From G020348385 sp964410125 (lineage in GTDB: Bacteria > Acidobacteriota > Aminicenantia > Aminicenantales > Aminicenantaceae): 64,000 nt of DNA. Location: contig CAYPGQ010000013.1 of NCBI GenBank assembly GCA_964410125.1, positions 9,862 to 73,861 of the forward strand. The letters are read 5' to 3'. The translations under genes and the position numbers were made by a program. Shown in pieces: positions 49,455 through 57,600 of the stretch. The notes under the pieces are model-generated. The model had not been told where the DNA came from. It did not search any database and saw only the letters and a list, made by a program, of their open reading frames with translations. How positions within the stretch are numbered: position 1 is the first letter of the stretch; every line of letters starts with the position of its first letter.

Positions 49455-52139
49455 ATGCAAATAATGAACGAACAAATTTCCAAAAAATTTTACGCTTGTT
49501 TTTTATTGCTTGTTTTGCTTGCGGGTTCCATATGTTGTGATTCATCTGGAAAAAAAGAATCTCGACTTATCCGGATTATCGATATTATATCCGAAGAAAA
49601 TATTGTCCAATCACCTCTAAAAAATATAATCGAAAAATTCAATTCCGTAGAAGAAGACATCACCGGAAAATGGGCCTTCCTCCCTTATCTATCAAGCCAA
49701 GACCAGGAAATTTGGGGAACATCCAGTGGTTATCCCATTCTCGGTAACCACGAATCAGAATTCCCAGAAGGAATGAAACTTTTTAATGACGGGCAAGAAG
49801 TGAAATATTTGAGCGGCAATAAAAAGCAAAAAACCGGCTGGCGGTGGATCGGAACAAGTGAGTCTTTGGATTTGAGAAAATATAGTGGATACGACAAAAC
49901 AAGACAGGGTATCATCCTGAACGCAGAGAACTCTTTTCGATTCGAAAAACTCCTGCCAGAGGGGAATCTCATCCTCGATCTTTATCTTGTCAATTCTGAC
50001 TGGCAAAACATACAGCCGAGATTGACGGTATCTTTTAATGGATCTGATACTGAAGAATTGGTCATCACACGAAAAAAATGGTTTCGAATCAGAAAAAAAC
50101 TCGATCTGGGAAAATACACGATCGAGATAAAATATTCCGATACAAACGAACAAAACGTTTCAGAGACACCTGTTGTACTCGGTCAAGTTAAAATGACCGG
50201 CACTTCCGATATCCTGCTTTTAACCCACCCCAGGAAGCAAGAGCGCTCGGAACCTCAAGGGGATTTTCATTTTCAATACTACACCTATGTTGCTCTACCA
50301 GGAAAAATGAGAGCCGTCCAGTCTGAAATACAATACATGTATAACATAAGGAACAAATTTCCTTTGTATGATTCCGGAACAGGATCTAATCCGTTTTCCA
50401 TAAAAAAGAAAATCACGTTTAATGAATATGCTTATAATTGCCTGACTGCCCCTCTGGAAAGTGAATTTAAAATGGATTTGAACATTCCTCCGAATGCCGT
50501 TCTCGAATTCGGGTATGGAATCCTTAACGAATTCAAAAACTTAGAATCGGAGCAATCTATCCAATTCCGCCTACTTCTTGAACGGTCAGATAAAGAAGAA
50601 ACGCTTTTCAGCAAAACGATCAACTGGGAAACGACAAAAGATATCATCCAGGAAAAGATCGATCTCAGTCCGTTTGCAGGAAGTAAAGTTCGATTGTCCT
50701 TCCAAACCAATGATCTCAATCCGGGTAGCAAAAAGGAAAATTCCCCTCATATCGTTCCCTTATGGGTAAATCCACTGATTTATCAAATTCCGGAAACAAA
50801 TCAAACAAATATCATCCTGATTTCATTGGATACGGTCAGGCCTGACCATCTGGGCTGTTATGGATACCAAAGAAATACAAGCCCGGCGATTGACCGTCTC
50901 GCCGCTGATGGCGTTCTTTTCAAAAACACCTATAGCACGACATCATGGACACTGCCCGGCCATGTCTCTCTTTTGACATCCTTGAATTGTCTCAACCATC
51001 AAGTGTATTTTCCCCTACAAAAAATGAATCCGGACATGCTGACTCTCGCTGATATCCTCAGAACAGAACAATTCTATTGCGCTGCCTTTACAGGAGGAGG
51101 ATACCTGAGTGAAACATACGGATTTTCTAAGGGATTTGATACCTATCAAGAAATCAAGCTCCGCGGAAACCAAGCGATCCGCCTAGATGAAGCCGAGCGT
51201 TTAGCCCAACTGGCATCCCGATGGCTCGAAGACAACAAAGATAAAAACTTTTTTTTGTTTCTCCATACATACCAACCTCATGATCCGTATGCCAACCTCT
51301 CCCCTTCCGGGAAGGAATTTTTAAAAGAAGATGCCGAGTGGGATCAGGTCAAAATGGAACCTCTTTTTAAAGGAAAAAGTCGATTCGATACCCAAATCTC
51401 TGAGAAGGCAAAACAAAACATCATCGCTTTATACGATGGAGAGATCAAGTACACAGATGTGTTTTTTGTCCAACCTATTTTGGATAAGCTGAAAGAACTC
51501 GGGTTGTATGAAAAATCTTTGATCATCCTCACCAGCGATCACGGCGAGGAATTTTTTGACCACGAGGCATGGCTTCATGATCATAGTATCTATGATGAGG
51601 GAATAAAAATTCCCTTGCTCATAAAATTCCCGGTTACAGAGCATAAAGGACGCCAAATCGAAAAGATCGCTCGTATAACAGACATAATGCCAACAATCCT
51701 TGAACAGATGGAGATTAAAACAAGCTATAAGCAATTCGATGGCGCCTCCCTTTTTCCTTTGTTAAATGGGAAGGAAAAAACACAACGGACCTTTGTAAGC
51801 GATCTGGCTTTAAGGGAATTCAAAATAGCCCCTACGGTGATTTCAATTAATAAAGACAACTTCAAATTCATCCTCAATAAAAAGATATCTTCTCCTTATG
51901 CCAAACGGGTGGCTCGAAACTTTGATGGTTCGCAGATCGAACTGTACGATTTGAAAAAAGATCCCAGAGAAACAAAAAATTTAGCGGCTAACATCGCTTA
52001 CCGCGAAATGTGCTTTGAACTGCTCGTTGATATCAACCGATTGTATGAACAAGCGGATAAGATGAAAAAGGAAAAGGATGAAGTCACACTAGACCAGAGC
52101 TTGCGCGAAAGGCTCAAGGCTCTGGGGTACATCAAATAA
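49455..52139 (+). CDS. Sulfatase/alkaline-phosphatase superfamily protein with N-terminal lectin-like region
   Basis: 894 aa. N-terminal signal or anchor segment (FYACFLLLVLLAGSICCDSS; ends in Cys-Cys but not a clean lipobox). Residues about 40-440 are beta-rich with no known motif ('LEFGYGILNEFK', 'VRLSFQTNDLNPGS'), probably carbohydrate- or surface-binding. The hydrolase domain starts near 450: metal site 'IILISLDTVRPDHLGCYGY', then 'TTSWTLPGHVSLLTSL', where the usual C/S-x-P-x-R is T-L-P-G-H, and 'ILTSDHGEEFFDHE' (second metal site). It is likely a phospho- or sulfo-transferase/hydrolase acting outside the cytoplasm, not a formylglycine sulfatase. Starts at 49455 or 49464 are both possible. 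Confidence 0.85.
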   Translation: MQIMNEQISKKFYACFLLLVLLAGSICCDSSGKKESRLIRIIDIISEENIVQSPLKNIIEKFNSVEEDITGKWAFLPYLSSQDQEIWGTSSGYPILGNHESEFPEGMKLFNDGQEVKYLSGNKKQKTGWRWIGTSESLDLRKYSGYDKTRQGIILNAENSFRFEKLLPEGNLILDLYLVNSDWQNIQPRLTVSFNGSDTEELVITRKKWFRIRKKLDLGKYTIEIKYSDTNEQNVSETPVVLGQVKMTGTSDILLLTHPRKQERSEPQGDFHFQYYTYVALPGKMRAVQSEIQYMYNIRNKFPLYDSGTGSNPFSIKKKITFNEYAYNCLTAPLESEFKMDLNIPPNAVLEFGYGILNEFKNLESEQSIQFRLLLERSDKEETLFSKTINWETTKDIIQEKIDLSPFAGSKVRLSFQTNDLNPGSKKENSPHIVPLWVNPLIYQIPETNQTNIILISLDTVRPDHLGCYGYQRNTSPAIDRLAADGVLFKNTYSTTSWTLPGHVSLLTSLNCLNHQVYFPLQKMNPDMLTLADILRTEQFYCAAFTGGGYLSETYGFSKGFDTYQEIKLRGNQAIRLDEAERLAQLASRWLEDNKDKNFFLFLHTYQPHDPYANLSPSGKEFLKEDAEWDQVKMEPLFKGKSRFDTQISEKAKQNIIALYDGEIKYTDVFFVQPILDKLKELGLYEKSLIILTSDHGEEFFDHEAWLHDHSIYDEGIKIPLLIKFPVTEHKGRQIEKIARITDIMPTILEQMEIKTSYKQFDGASLFPLLNGKEKTQRTFVSDLALREFKIAPTVISINKDNFKFILNKKISSPYAKRVARNFDGSQIELYDLKKDPRETKNLAANIAYREMCFELLVDINRLYEQADKMKKEKDEVTLDQSLRERLKALGYIK

Positions 52140-52140
52140 C

Positions 52141-52370
52141 TTAAATTATTTATAAAAAATGCTGATGACATCATTCATTTTCAATAAAGCCAATTATCAA
52201 ATTTCCTTTTAGATGCAGGGTGGGGAGGTTGGCCATCAGCATTTTTTACCCTCCAGGAGAGCCAATCTCACCACATCGGCTTCGTTGCAGCCCATTCGCG
52301 GTAGATCACTACAGCATCATGAGCCACTACCTCGCCGCTGCAGCAATCTTGGCTCTTAAACAATCCAAGT
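52141..52370 (-). repeat. Structured repeat element, copy B
   Basis: Read on the minus strand it aligns block by block with 63683-63914: left end ACTTGGATTGTTTAAGAGCC, arm pair GAGCCA/TGGCTC, 'AGTGGCTCATGA', 'CCGATG-GTGAGATTGG', 'CCTGGAGGGTAAAA', then stem AAAAAATGCTGATG (52154-52167 as read on plus) with CATCAGCATTTTTT (52234-52247), perfect over 14 bp. It fills almost the whole 253-bp gap between the convergent sulfatase and lpd genes and abuts both stop codons, so it may also end transcription. Confidence 0.65.
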
Positions 52371-52392
52371 AAAAGAATCAAAAACAAGATGG

Positions 52393-53793
52393 CTAGGTGT
52401 TTAATATGTGGAGGGCTTCTCCTTTGGCACTCAGAGCGGCTTCCATAACTGCTTCAGATAGTGTGGGATGTATGTGATAGGCAGAAGACACATCTTGGAG
52501 TTTCATCCCCTTCTCCACACAAAGCGTCAACTCTGCCAATAGTTCACTGGCGTTTGGTCCAAGGATGTGCGCTCCGATAATTGTATCCTGCTCATCGGCG
52601 ATAACCTTGGCCATTCCTTCCGGTTTTCCCATCGTAAGGGCCCTGCCATTCGCTTGAAAAGAAAACACTCCCGCTTGAACTCGGAGCCCCTTTTCCCTTG
52701 CCTGTTGTTCTGTTAATCCCACTGATGAAAACTCCGGTTCCGTGTATACCGCTATCGGAAGGGCATTATAACGGGTTACTTTCTTCAATCCGGTGGCATT
52801 TTCGGCTGCCAATACTCCTTCATGAAAAGCCTTGTGAGCAAGCAGTTTTCCTCCGTTCAAATCACCGATGGCATAGACTCCAGATATCTCTGTTTCGAGA
52901 TACTCATTCACTTTCACAAATCCTTTTTCATCAACGAAAGTTGTTCCGAACTCTAGGAATTCCTCAGAATTGGGGATACGCCCGACCGCTAACAATACTT
53001 TTTGGGCATCAAATGTTCGGTTTTTTTTCTCCTTTAAACAAAAAGACTCCAGGGTAATTTTTTCTTTATCCCCAGAAACATGTCGAATTTCCATCTGTGT
53101 GTATATATTAAGCCCTTTTAGTCTGAGTATTCTTTCCAGACGTTTTGTCATTTCTTGGTCGCTTCCAGGTAGAATATCAGGCATGATCTCGAGAATGGTG
53201 ACTTGACTGCCGAGTCTTTGATAAATGGCTCCCATTTCCAGACCGATAGCACCGGCGCCAACGATGACCAAATTATCGGGAATTTCAGCCAATTCCAGAC
53301 CTTCTTTGCTGGTTATGATTGTGTCTCCATCTGGCTGGAGAAAGGGAAGAGCCGCAGGTTTTGACCCAGTTGCAAGAATTATCCTTTCCGCTTTATAAAT
53401 GCCTTTATTATTCTCTCCTTGAACTTCGATCTGCCGTTCATTTCGTAATTTCGCATCACCCTGGACAAGTTGAACCCCATTTTTTTTCAACAAGAATTCT
53501 ATCCCCCGAACAAATCTTTCCACAATTTTTTTCCGCTGCTCTTGAACTCTTCCCCAATTGCATGTCAAGGCATCCAGAGGTCCGTCGAGATATTTATTAT
53601 CTTTGGTTTCTTTGAAAATTTTTGTCTGATGAAGGAGAAACTTCGCAGGTATGCACCCCCAATTCATGCATGTTCCGCCAACCCTTTCCTTCTCGAACAA
53701 CACAACTTTTTGCTTCAATTGCGCTCCCCGCAATGCCGCAACATACCCACCCGGGCCTCCTCCGATAATGGCTAGATCAAATTTTTCGTTCAT
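52393..53793 (-). CDS. lpdA: Dihydrolipoamide dehydrogenase
   Basis: 466 aa flavoprotein disulfide reductase. FAD motif 'AIIGGGPGGYVAALRGAQL', redox-active disulfide in 'GGTCMNWGCIPAKFLL' (C-x4-C), NAD motif 'LVIVGAGAIGLEMGAIYQRL', FAD motif 2 'GVYAIGDLNGGKLLAHKA', and active-site 'AYHIHPTLSEAVMEAAL' (His-x4-Glu). It reoxidises lipoyl groups of 2-oxoacid dehydrogenase or glycine cleavage complexes. No E1/E2 genes are adjacent. Confidence 0.94.
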   Translation of the reverse strand: MNEKFDLAIIGGGPGGYVAALRGAQLKQKVVLFEKERVGGTCMNWGCIPAKFLLHQTKIFKETKDNKYLDGPLDALTCNWGRVQEQRKKIVERFVRGIEFLLKKNGVQLVQGDAKLRNERQIEVQGENNKGIYKAERIILATGSKPAALPFLQPDGDTIITSKEGLELAEIPDNLVIVGAGAIGLEMGAIYQRLGSQVTILEIMPDILPGSDQEMTKRLERILRLKGLNIYTQMEIRHVSGDKEKITLESFCLKEKKNRTFDAQKVLLAVGRIPNSEEFLEFGTTFVDEKGFVKVNEYLETEISGVYAIGDLNGGKLLAHKAFHEGVLAAENATGLKKVTRYNALPIAVYTEPEFSSVGLTEQQAREKGLRVQAGVFSFQANGRALTMGKPEGMAKVIADEQDTIIGAHILGPNASELLAELTLCVEKGMKLQDVSSAYHIHPTLSEAVMEAALSAKGEALHILNT

Positions 53794-53914
53794 ATATCCT
53801 TACCTTTATATAAATTCTCCCGTATTATACCTTTTCTTTCCACTCGTTTAAACTCCATTCCCTCACTCCATATTGCATCTGCTAAAAAAGCATGAGGGGA
53901 TGTTTTCAACGACA

Positions 53915-54058
53915 GCGGCAGATTTAGCCTTCCTGAGTCAACTTTCGAGGGTAACAATATGGGGACGTCCCATCTGGGGACACCCTATGTTACCAACCTG
54001 GTTTCTTTTTAAACATAAATTATATAGAGTGTCCCCGAATGGAACGTCCCTATATTGT
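53915..54058. repeat. Palindromic REP/MITE-like element
   Basis: The core has 32-bp imperfect terminal inverted repeats (about 27 of 32 paired): the left arm from ACAATATGGGGACGTCCC (about 53952), the right arm ending ACGTCCCTATATTGT (about 54058), with an AT-rich centre. The 35 bp before it (AGCCTTCC, TTCGAGGGTAACAATATGG) repeats at 40640-40677. It carries no transposase. The 429-nt gap 53794-54222 otherwise holds only a TTGACA at 54136. Confidence 0.6.
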
Positions 54059-54222
54059 CTAAGGACTGTGTGAGCATTGGATAATCCAAACAGCAGTATT
54101 GAGAATAGCTCAGGACATCTTTCATGCTTTTTTCCTTGACAGTTAGCGACATAATGGTCATTAATAATGTGATTTGGTCAAAAGATTATGGCTCAGTGTG
54201 GGGATATGTCTTGGATTAGCCT

Positions 54223-55044
54223 ATGAATTTTAAAAATAGCCTTCTTATAATGCTTATGTTAATCGGCCTTTTTTGTATCTGTGCAAGCGAAACGCTGCAC
54301 GGATATGAAATCTTCGTCTACCGCCCTTACAAAGTAAAAAATCCTCTGTTCCCGGATAACCAACTTACTCTTCATGGTGAATTTTTCGGCCAGCTACAAC
54401 TTCCCTCTAATTTTCCCAGCTACAATGACCTCTCCGGGAAAAAAGACCGATGGACTTTTGGATTCCGAAATCGCATCTTCATCACTGAAAATTTTTCGTT
54501 TCTTGCTCAACTTGTGACGCATGATGACGGGAGTAAACGGACAAAATTCGACTGGCACTTTTCTCTACGGCTGAATCCCCTGGAAAATCTTGTTCTTATA
54601 TTAGGACATGACTCCAACCATGACTCCGATTATCAAAGTACCGTCGATGGCCTGGCTTACTTTCTCAACCGCAATTATGTCGGTTTTGGCCTCCCGTTTC
54701 AGGTTGGTAATTTCTATTTTGAACCTTTCACATGGTTGCTTTATCACACCAACCACATTGGCCATCTCGATCTCTCAGGAGAGAAGCTTCTCCAGGAATA
54801 CGGTATTCGTGTTGGAGCTTGGATACAGGAGAGCTTTGGGATGAGTCTCCAAATCATCGCTCAATCCGAATCCTTTTTCTCCCTTGGACAGACATTCCTG
54901 GCTGACTTGATATTCCGCGTAAAACTCCTAGATTATCTGGAATTATCCTTTGGGGGCAGCATTTGGAAAGACATTCAAGAAAGCCGCCTGGGAAATAAAC
55001 AAATTTTCACCAAACTCTACTGGGGCATCGCGATCCCTTTTTGA
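54223..55044 (+). CDS. Predicted outer-membrane beta-barrel protein
   Basis: 273 aa. Signal peptide (NSLLIMLMLIGLFCICASET) followed by alternating strands with aromatic girdles: 'KDRWTFGFRNRIFITENFSF', 'KFDWHFSLRLNPLENLVLIL', 'NYVGFGLPFQVGNFYFEPFT', 'LELSFGGSIWKDIQE', and a terminal strand ending 'LYWGIAIPF' with the C-terminal Phe typical of BAM-inserted barrels. The motif 'GHDSNHDSDYQS' could be a catalytic or metal loop, but I cannot assign an enzyme. It is 162 nt upstream of the redox operon and could provide a conduit for it (inference). Confidence 0.68.
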   Translation: MNFKNSLLIMLMLIGLFCICASETLHGYEIFVYRPYKVKNPLFPDNQLTLHGEFFGQLQLPSNFPSYNDLSGKKDRWTFGFRNRIFITENFSFLAQLVTHDDGSKRTKFDWHFSLRLNPLENLVLILGHDSNHDSDYQSTVDGLAYFLNRNYVGFGLPFQVGNFYFEPFTWLLYHTNHIGHLDLSGEKLLQEYGIRVGAWIQESFGMSLQIIAQSESFFSLGQTFLADLIFRVKLLDYLELSFGGSIWKDIQESRLGNKQIFTKLYWGIAIPF

Positions 55045-55206
55045 GCAGCAAAAAAACAGCATTAAAACTGGAAAATCCAATTCAAGCAGTCAAGCAAACT
55101 GAGGAGGAAGCCATCCGGAGGCGAGCGGGCATTTTAGCTTGACAACTGCTGATCATTATGCTACCAAATTTTACCTCTGGATGGATATCATCTCATTCGG
55201 TTAAGC

Positions 55207-56115
55207 ATGCATTTAAGATATTTGGTCGCTATCACCTTTACCGCTCTTCTCCCATTCTCGTTTGTGGATGCCCAATCCTCGACTTTCTCTGATCAAGATT
55301 GTTTGGCATGTCACGGTAAACATGAAATCTCCCAGATTATGCATGATGGGAATTTGCGGACATTGTACGTTGATCCTGAAATGTGGTCCCAAGATATCCA
55401 CCACTTGGGCAAATTAACCTGCGTTGACTGCCACACAAATGCCAATCCTTTCCTTCACTTCAGAGAGGGTTTTATTGATGTGGATTGTGCCCGTTGCCAT
55501 CCGGTAGAGGAAGAGGAATATCAAAAAAATATACATCAGACATTCACTAAAATCACCCCCGGAAAAGAACTCCCGCTTTGTTATCATTGCCACACCAAAC
55601 ATAACATCCTGCGGCACGATGATCCTTTATCTTCTGTTCATGAATCCCATGTCGGGGAAACCTGCGGAGCATGCCACCCCGAAATCATGATTAAAGGTAT
55701 TCTGGATGGAACATCGCTTGGAAAAATTTCGGGGCATCGGAAGGGGGACATATCCGAAAAATTCGACATGAATGTTTGCATAAACTGTCACTATCAAGAT
55801 TCGGCCCACGGCGCCAAACGTGTTTACAAAGATTTTTGCACTCGCTGTCATGATGTCCGGTCAAAAGGCAACCTTGTCATGGGACCAACCCATCTGGATG
55901 CAACCAGGTGGGCAGGCCTCAATTTTGTCGGGGACGCTCTTCTTTTCCTTCTGCTTTTTGCATCCGGTACGCTGATCATGTTCAGATCCCGAAAGAGAAT
56001 TGTGTCAAGAATCGCATCATGGAAGGAAAACATAAAAATGCCCATTGTGCAGGAAGAACCGACTCCTCAAGCAACCGAAACCGCAGAAAATCAGGAAAAT
56101 AATGAAAACGAATAA
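55207..56115 (+). CDS. Seven-haem c-type cytochrome, membrane anchored
   Basis: 302 aa with a signal peptide (LVAITFTALLPFSFVDAQ) and seven CxxCH sites: CLACH, CVDCH, CARCH, CYHCH, CGACH, CINCH, CTRCH. A C-terminal TM (ALLFLLLFASGTLIMF) and a short cytosolic tail anchor it. It is the first gene of the redox operon and overlaps the ferredoxin gene by 14 nt. Likely the periplasmic electron relay between the NrfD-type membrane subunit and an outside partner (inference). Confidence 0.9.
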   Translation: MHLRYLVAITFTALLPFSFVDAQSSTFSDQDCLACHGKHEISQIMHDGNLRTLYVDPEMWSQDIHHLGKLTCVDCHTNANPFLHFREGFIDVDCARCHPVEEEEYQKNIHQTFTKITPGKELPLCYHCHTKHNILRHDDPLSSVHESHVGETCGACHPEIMIKGILDGTSLGKISGHRKGDISEKFDMNVCINCHYQDSAHGAKRVYKDFCTRCHDVRSKGNLVMGPTHLDATRWAGLNFVGDALLFLLLFASGTLIMFRSRKRIVSRIASWKENIKMPIVQEEPTPQATETAENQENNENE

Positions 56116-56695
56116 AAAACGCTACGCCATGTTGATCGATCTGCGCAAATGTATCGGATGCAACGCCTGCGCTGTAGCCTGCAAAAGTGAAAACAATGTT
56201 CCGCTCGGCGTCTGGAGAAGTTGGGTAAAGCGAGTGGAAAAAGGAACATATCCTCATGCTAAAGAATATTTCCTTCCGATTGTCTGCAATAACTGCGCCA
56301 AACCCATCTGCGTGACCGTGTGTCCTGTCAAAGCCTCGATCCAACGTTCTGACGGGATCGTTTATGTCGATCCTCACCGGTGCATCGGATGCCGGTATTG
56401 CATGGCTGCTTGTCCGTACGGCGTGCGCTATATCAATCCGCTGACAAAGATTGTCGAAAAATGCTTTTGGTGTCACCACCGCGTGGATGCAGGCCTTGAA
56501 CCTGCCTGTGTTCTCGCATGCCCAACAGGGGCCATCATATTCGGTGATAGTAACGATCCGGAAAGCAAAATAGCCAAAGCTCTTGCTGAAAATGCCGTTC
56601 AGGTCATCAAAGCAGAGCTGGGAACGGATCCCCGGACTTATTACATTGGACTCGACCAGGAAGTCATTGACACAAAGGAACCTGAGAAAGAGTGA
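56102..56695 (+). CDS. Four-cluster ferredoxin subunit (DmsB/PsrB/NrfC family)
   Basis: 197 aa from the ATG at 56102 (AGGA upstream; a longer frame from 56045 overlaps the cytochrome). Cys motifs for four [4Fe-4S] clusters: 'CIGCNACAVACKSEN', 'CNNCAKPICVTVCPV', 'CIGCRYCMAACPYG', 'CFWCHHRVDAGLEPACVLAC'. It conducts electrons between the NrfD-type subunit and the molybdenum subunit in CISM enzymes. No Tat signal of its own, so it would be co-exported with the molybdenum subunit. Confidence 0.92.
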   Translation: MKTNKKRYAMLIDLRKCIGCNACAVACKSENNVPLGVWRSWVKRVEKGTYPHAKEYFLPIVCNNCAKPICVTVCPVKASIQRSDGIVYVDPHRCIGCRYCMAACPYGVRYINPLTKIVEKCFWCHHRVDAGLEPACVLACPTGAIIFGDSNDPESKIAKALAENAVQVIKAELGTDPRTYYIGLDQEVIDTKEPEKE

Positions 56696-57591
56696 TGGAG
56701 AGTCAACTTCTTTATAACATCATGCATCAAGAAGCTTTCGGCTTATTTATCGCTGTGTATTTTTACTTGACAGGCTTGAGCGCAGGATCATTTATCCTTT
56801 CGACGCTTGCCTACGGTTTTGGGATGGAACAGTACAAATCTCTAGGCAGGGTAGGCATTATCTTGGCAACAGTTTTGCTGATCATCGCTCCCCTATTCCT
56901 TCTGCTTCATATAGGCGTGCCTCACCGGGCCTGGCACCTTTTTGTGTATTTGAATTTTGAGTCCCCGATCACTTGGGGTTCATTCCTTTTGATTCTCTAT
57001 CCTGTCAACTGCATAGTTTACGGCTATTTCATGTTCAAGGAGAAGAAAAAGCAGACACGCCTCTTCGGGCTTATCGGTATTCCCCTTGCCGTATCGGTCC
57101 ACGGCTATACGGGCTTTATCCTGGCCTTTGGCAAGGCCAGGGCCCTGTGGAATACAGCCCTGATGCCTATATTGTTTCTCGTCTCAGCCATCGTTTCAGG
57201 AATAGCCCTGATGATCCTGGTATGTATCGTGAAGGACCGCTTTTTCTCCGCGCATAAGAAAATAAACTACCCGCTTCTTGAAAATCTCGGGAAAATGTTA
57301 GCCTGGGTTATCGTGTTTGACCTGTTTCTAGTTGGATGCGACATTCTCGTCCTTTTGATCTCCCACTCTGATGCTCAGGATGTAGCCCATCTGCTTTTAT
57401 CCGGCAATTTTTTCCCTTTATTCTTGATCGTGGAAAACCTTTTGGGAAAAATCGTGCCGTTTACCCTGCTTATCGTTCCACGATTCAGGAACTTGGTAAC
57501 CATGATTATCGCTTCTTTACTTGTCATCATAGGAATATTTGTAATGAGATACGTCGTGGTGGTCGGAGGAGAATCTATCCCGTTGATTTGA
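56695..57591 (+). CDS. NrfD/PsrC-type integral membrane quinone subunit
   Basis: About 298 aa, eight TM helices beginning 'LFIAVYFYLTGLSAGSFILS' and ending 'MIIASLLVIIGIFVMRYVVV'. The conserved family features 'HIGVPHRAWHLF' and 'SPITWGSFLL' near the quinone site are present. Starts in TGATG overlap with the ferredoxin gene. Menaquinol oxidation or reduction coupled to the ferredoxin subunit is the family role. Confidence 0.9.
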   Translation: MESQLLYNIMHQEAFGLFIAVYFYLTGLSAGSFILSTLAYGFGMEQYKSLGRVGIILATVLLIIAPLFLLLHIGVPHRAWHLFVYLNFESPITWGSFLLILYPVNCIVYGYFMFKEKKKQTRLFGLIGIPLAVSVHGYTGFILAFGKARALWNTALMPILFLVSAIVSGIALMILVCIVKDRFFSAHKKINYPLLENLGKMLAWVIVFDLFLVGCDILVLLISHSDAQDVAHLLLSGNFFPLFLIVENLLGKIVPFTLLIVPRFRNLVTMIIASLLVIIGIFVMRYVVVVGGESIPLI

Positions 57592-57600
57592 GGAAATATT

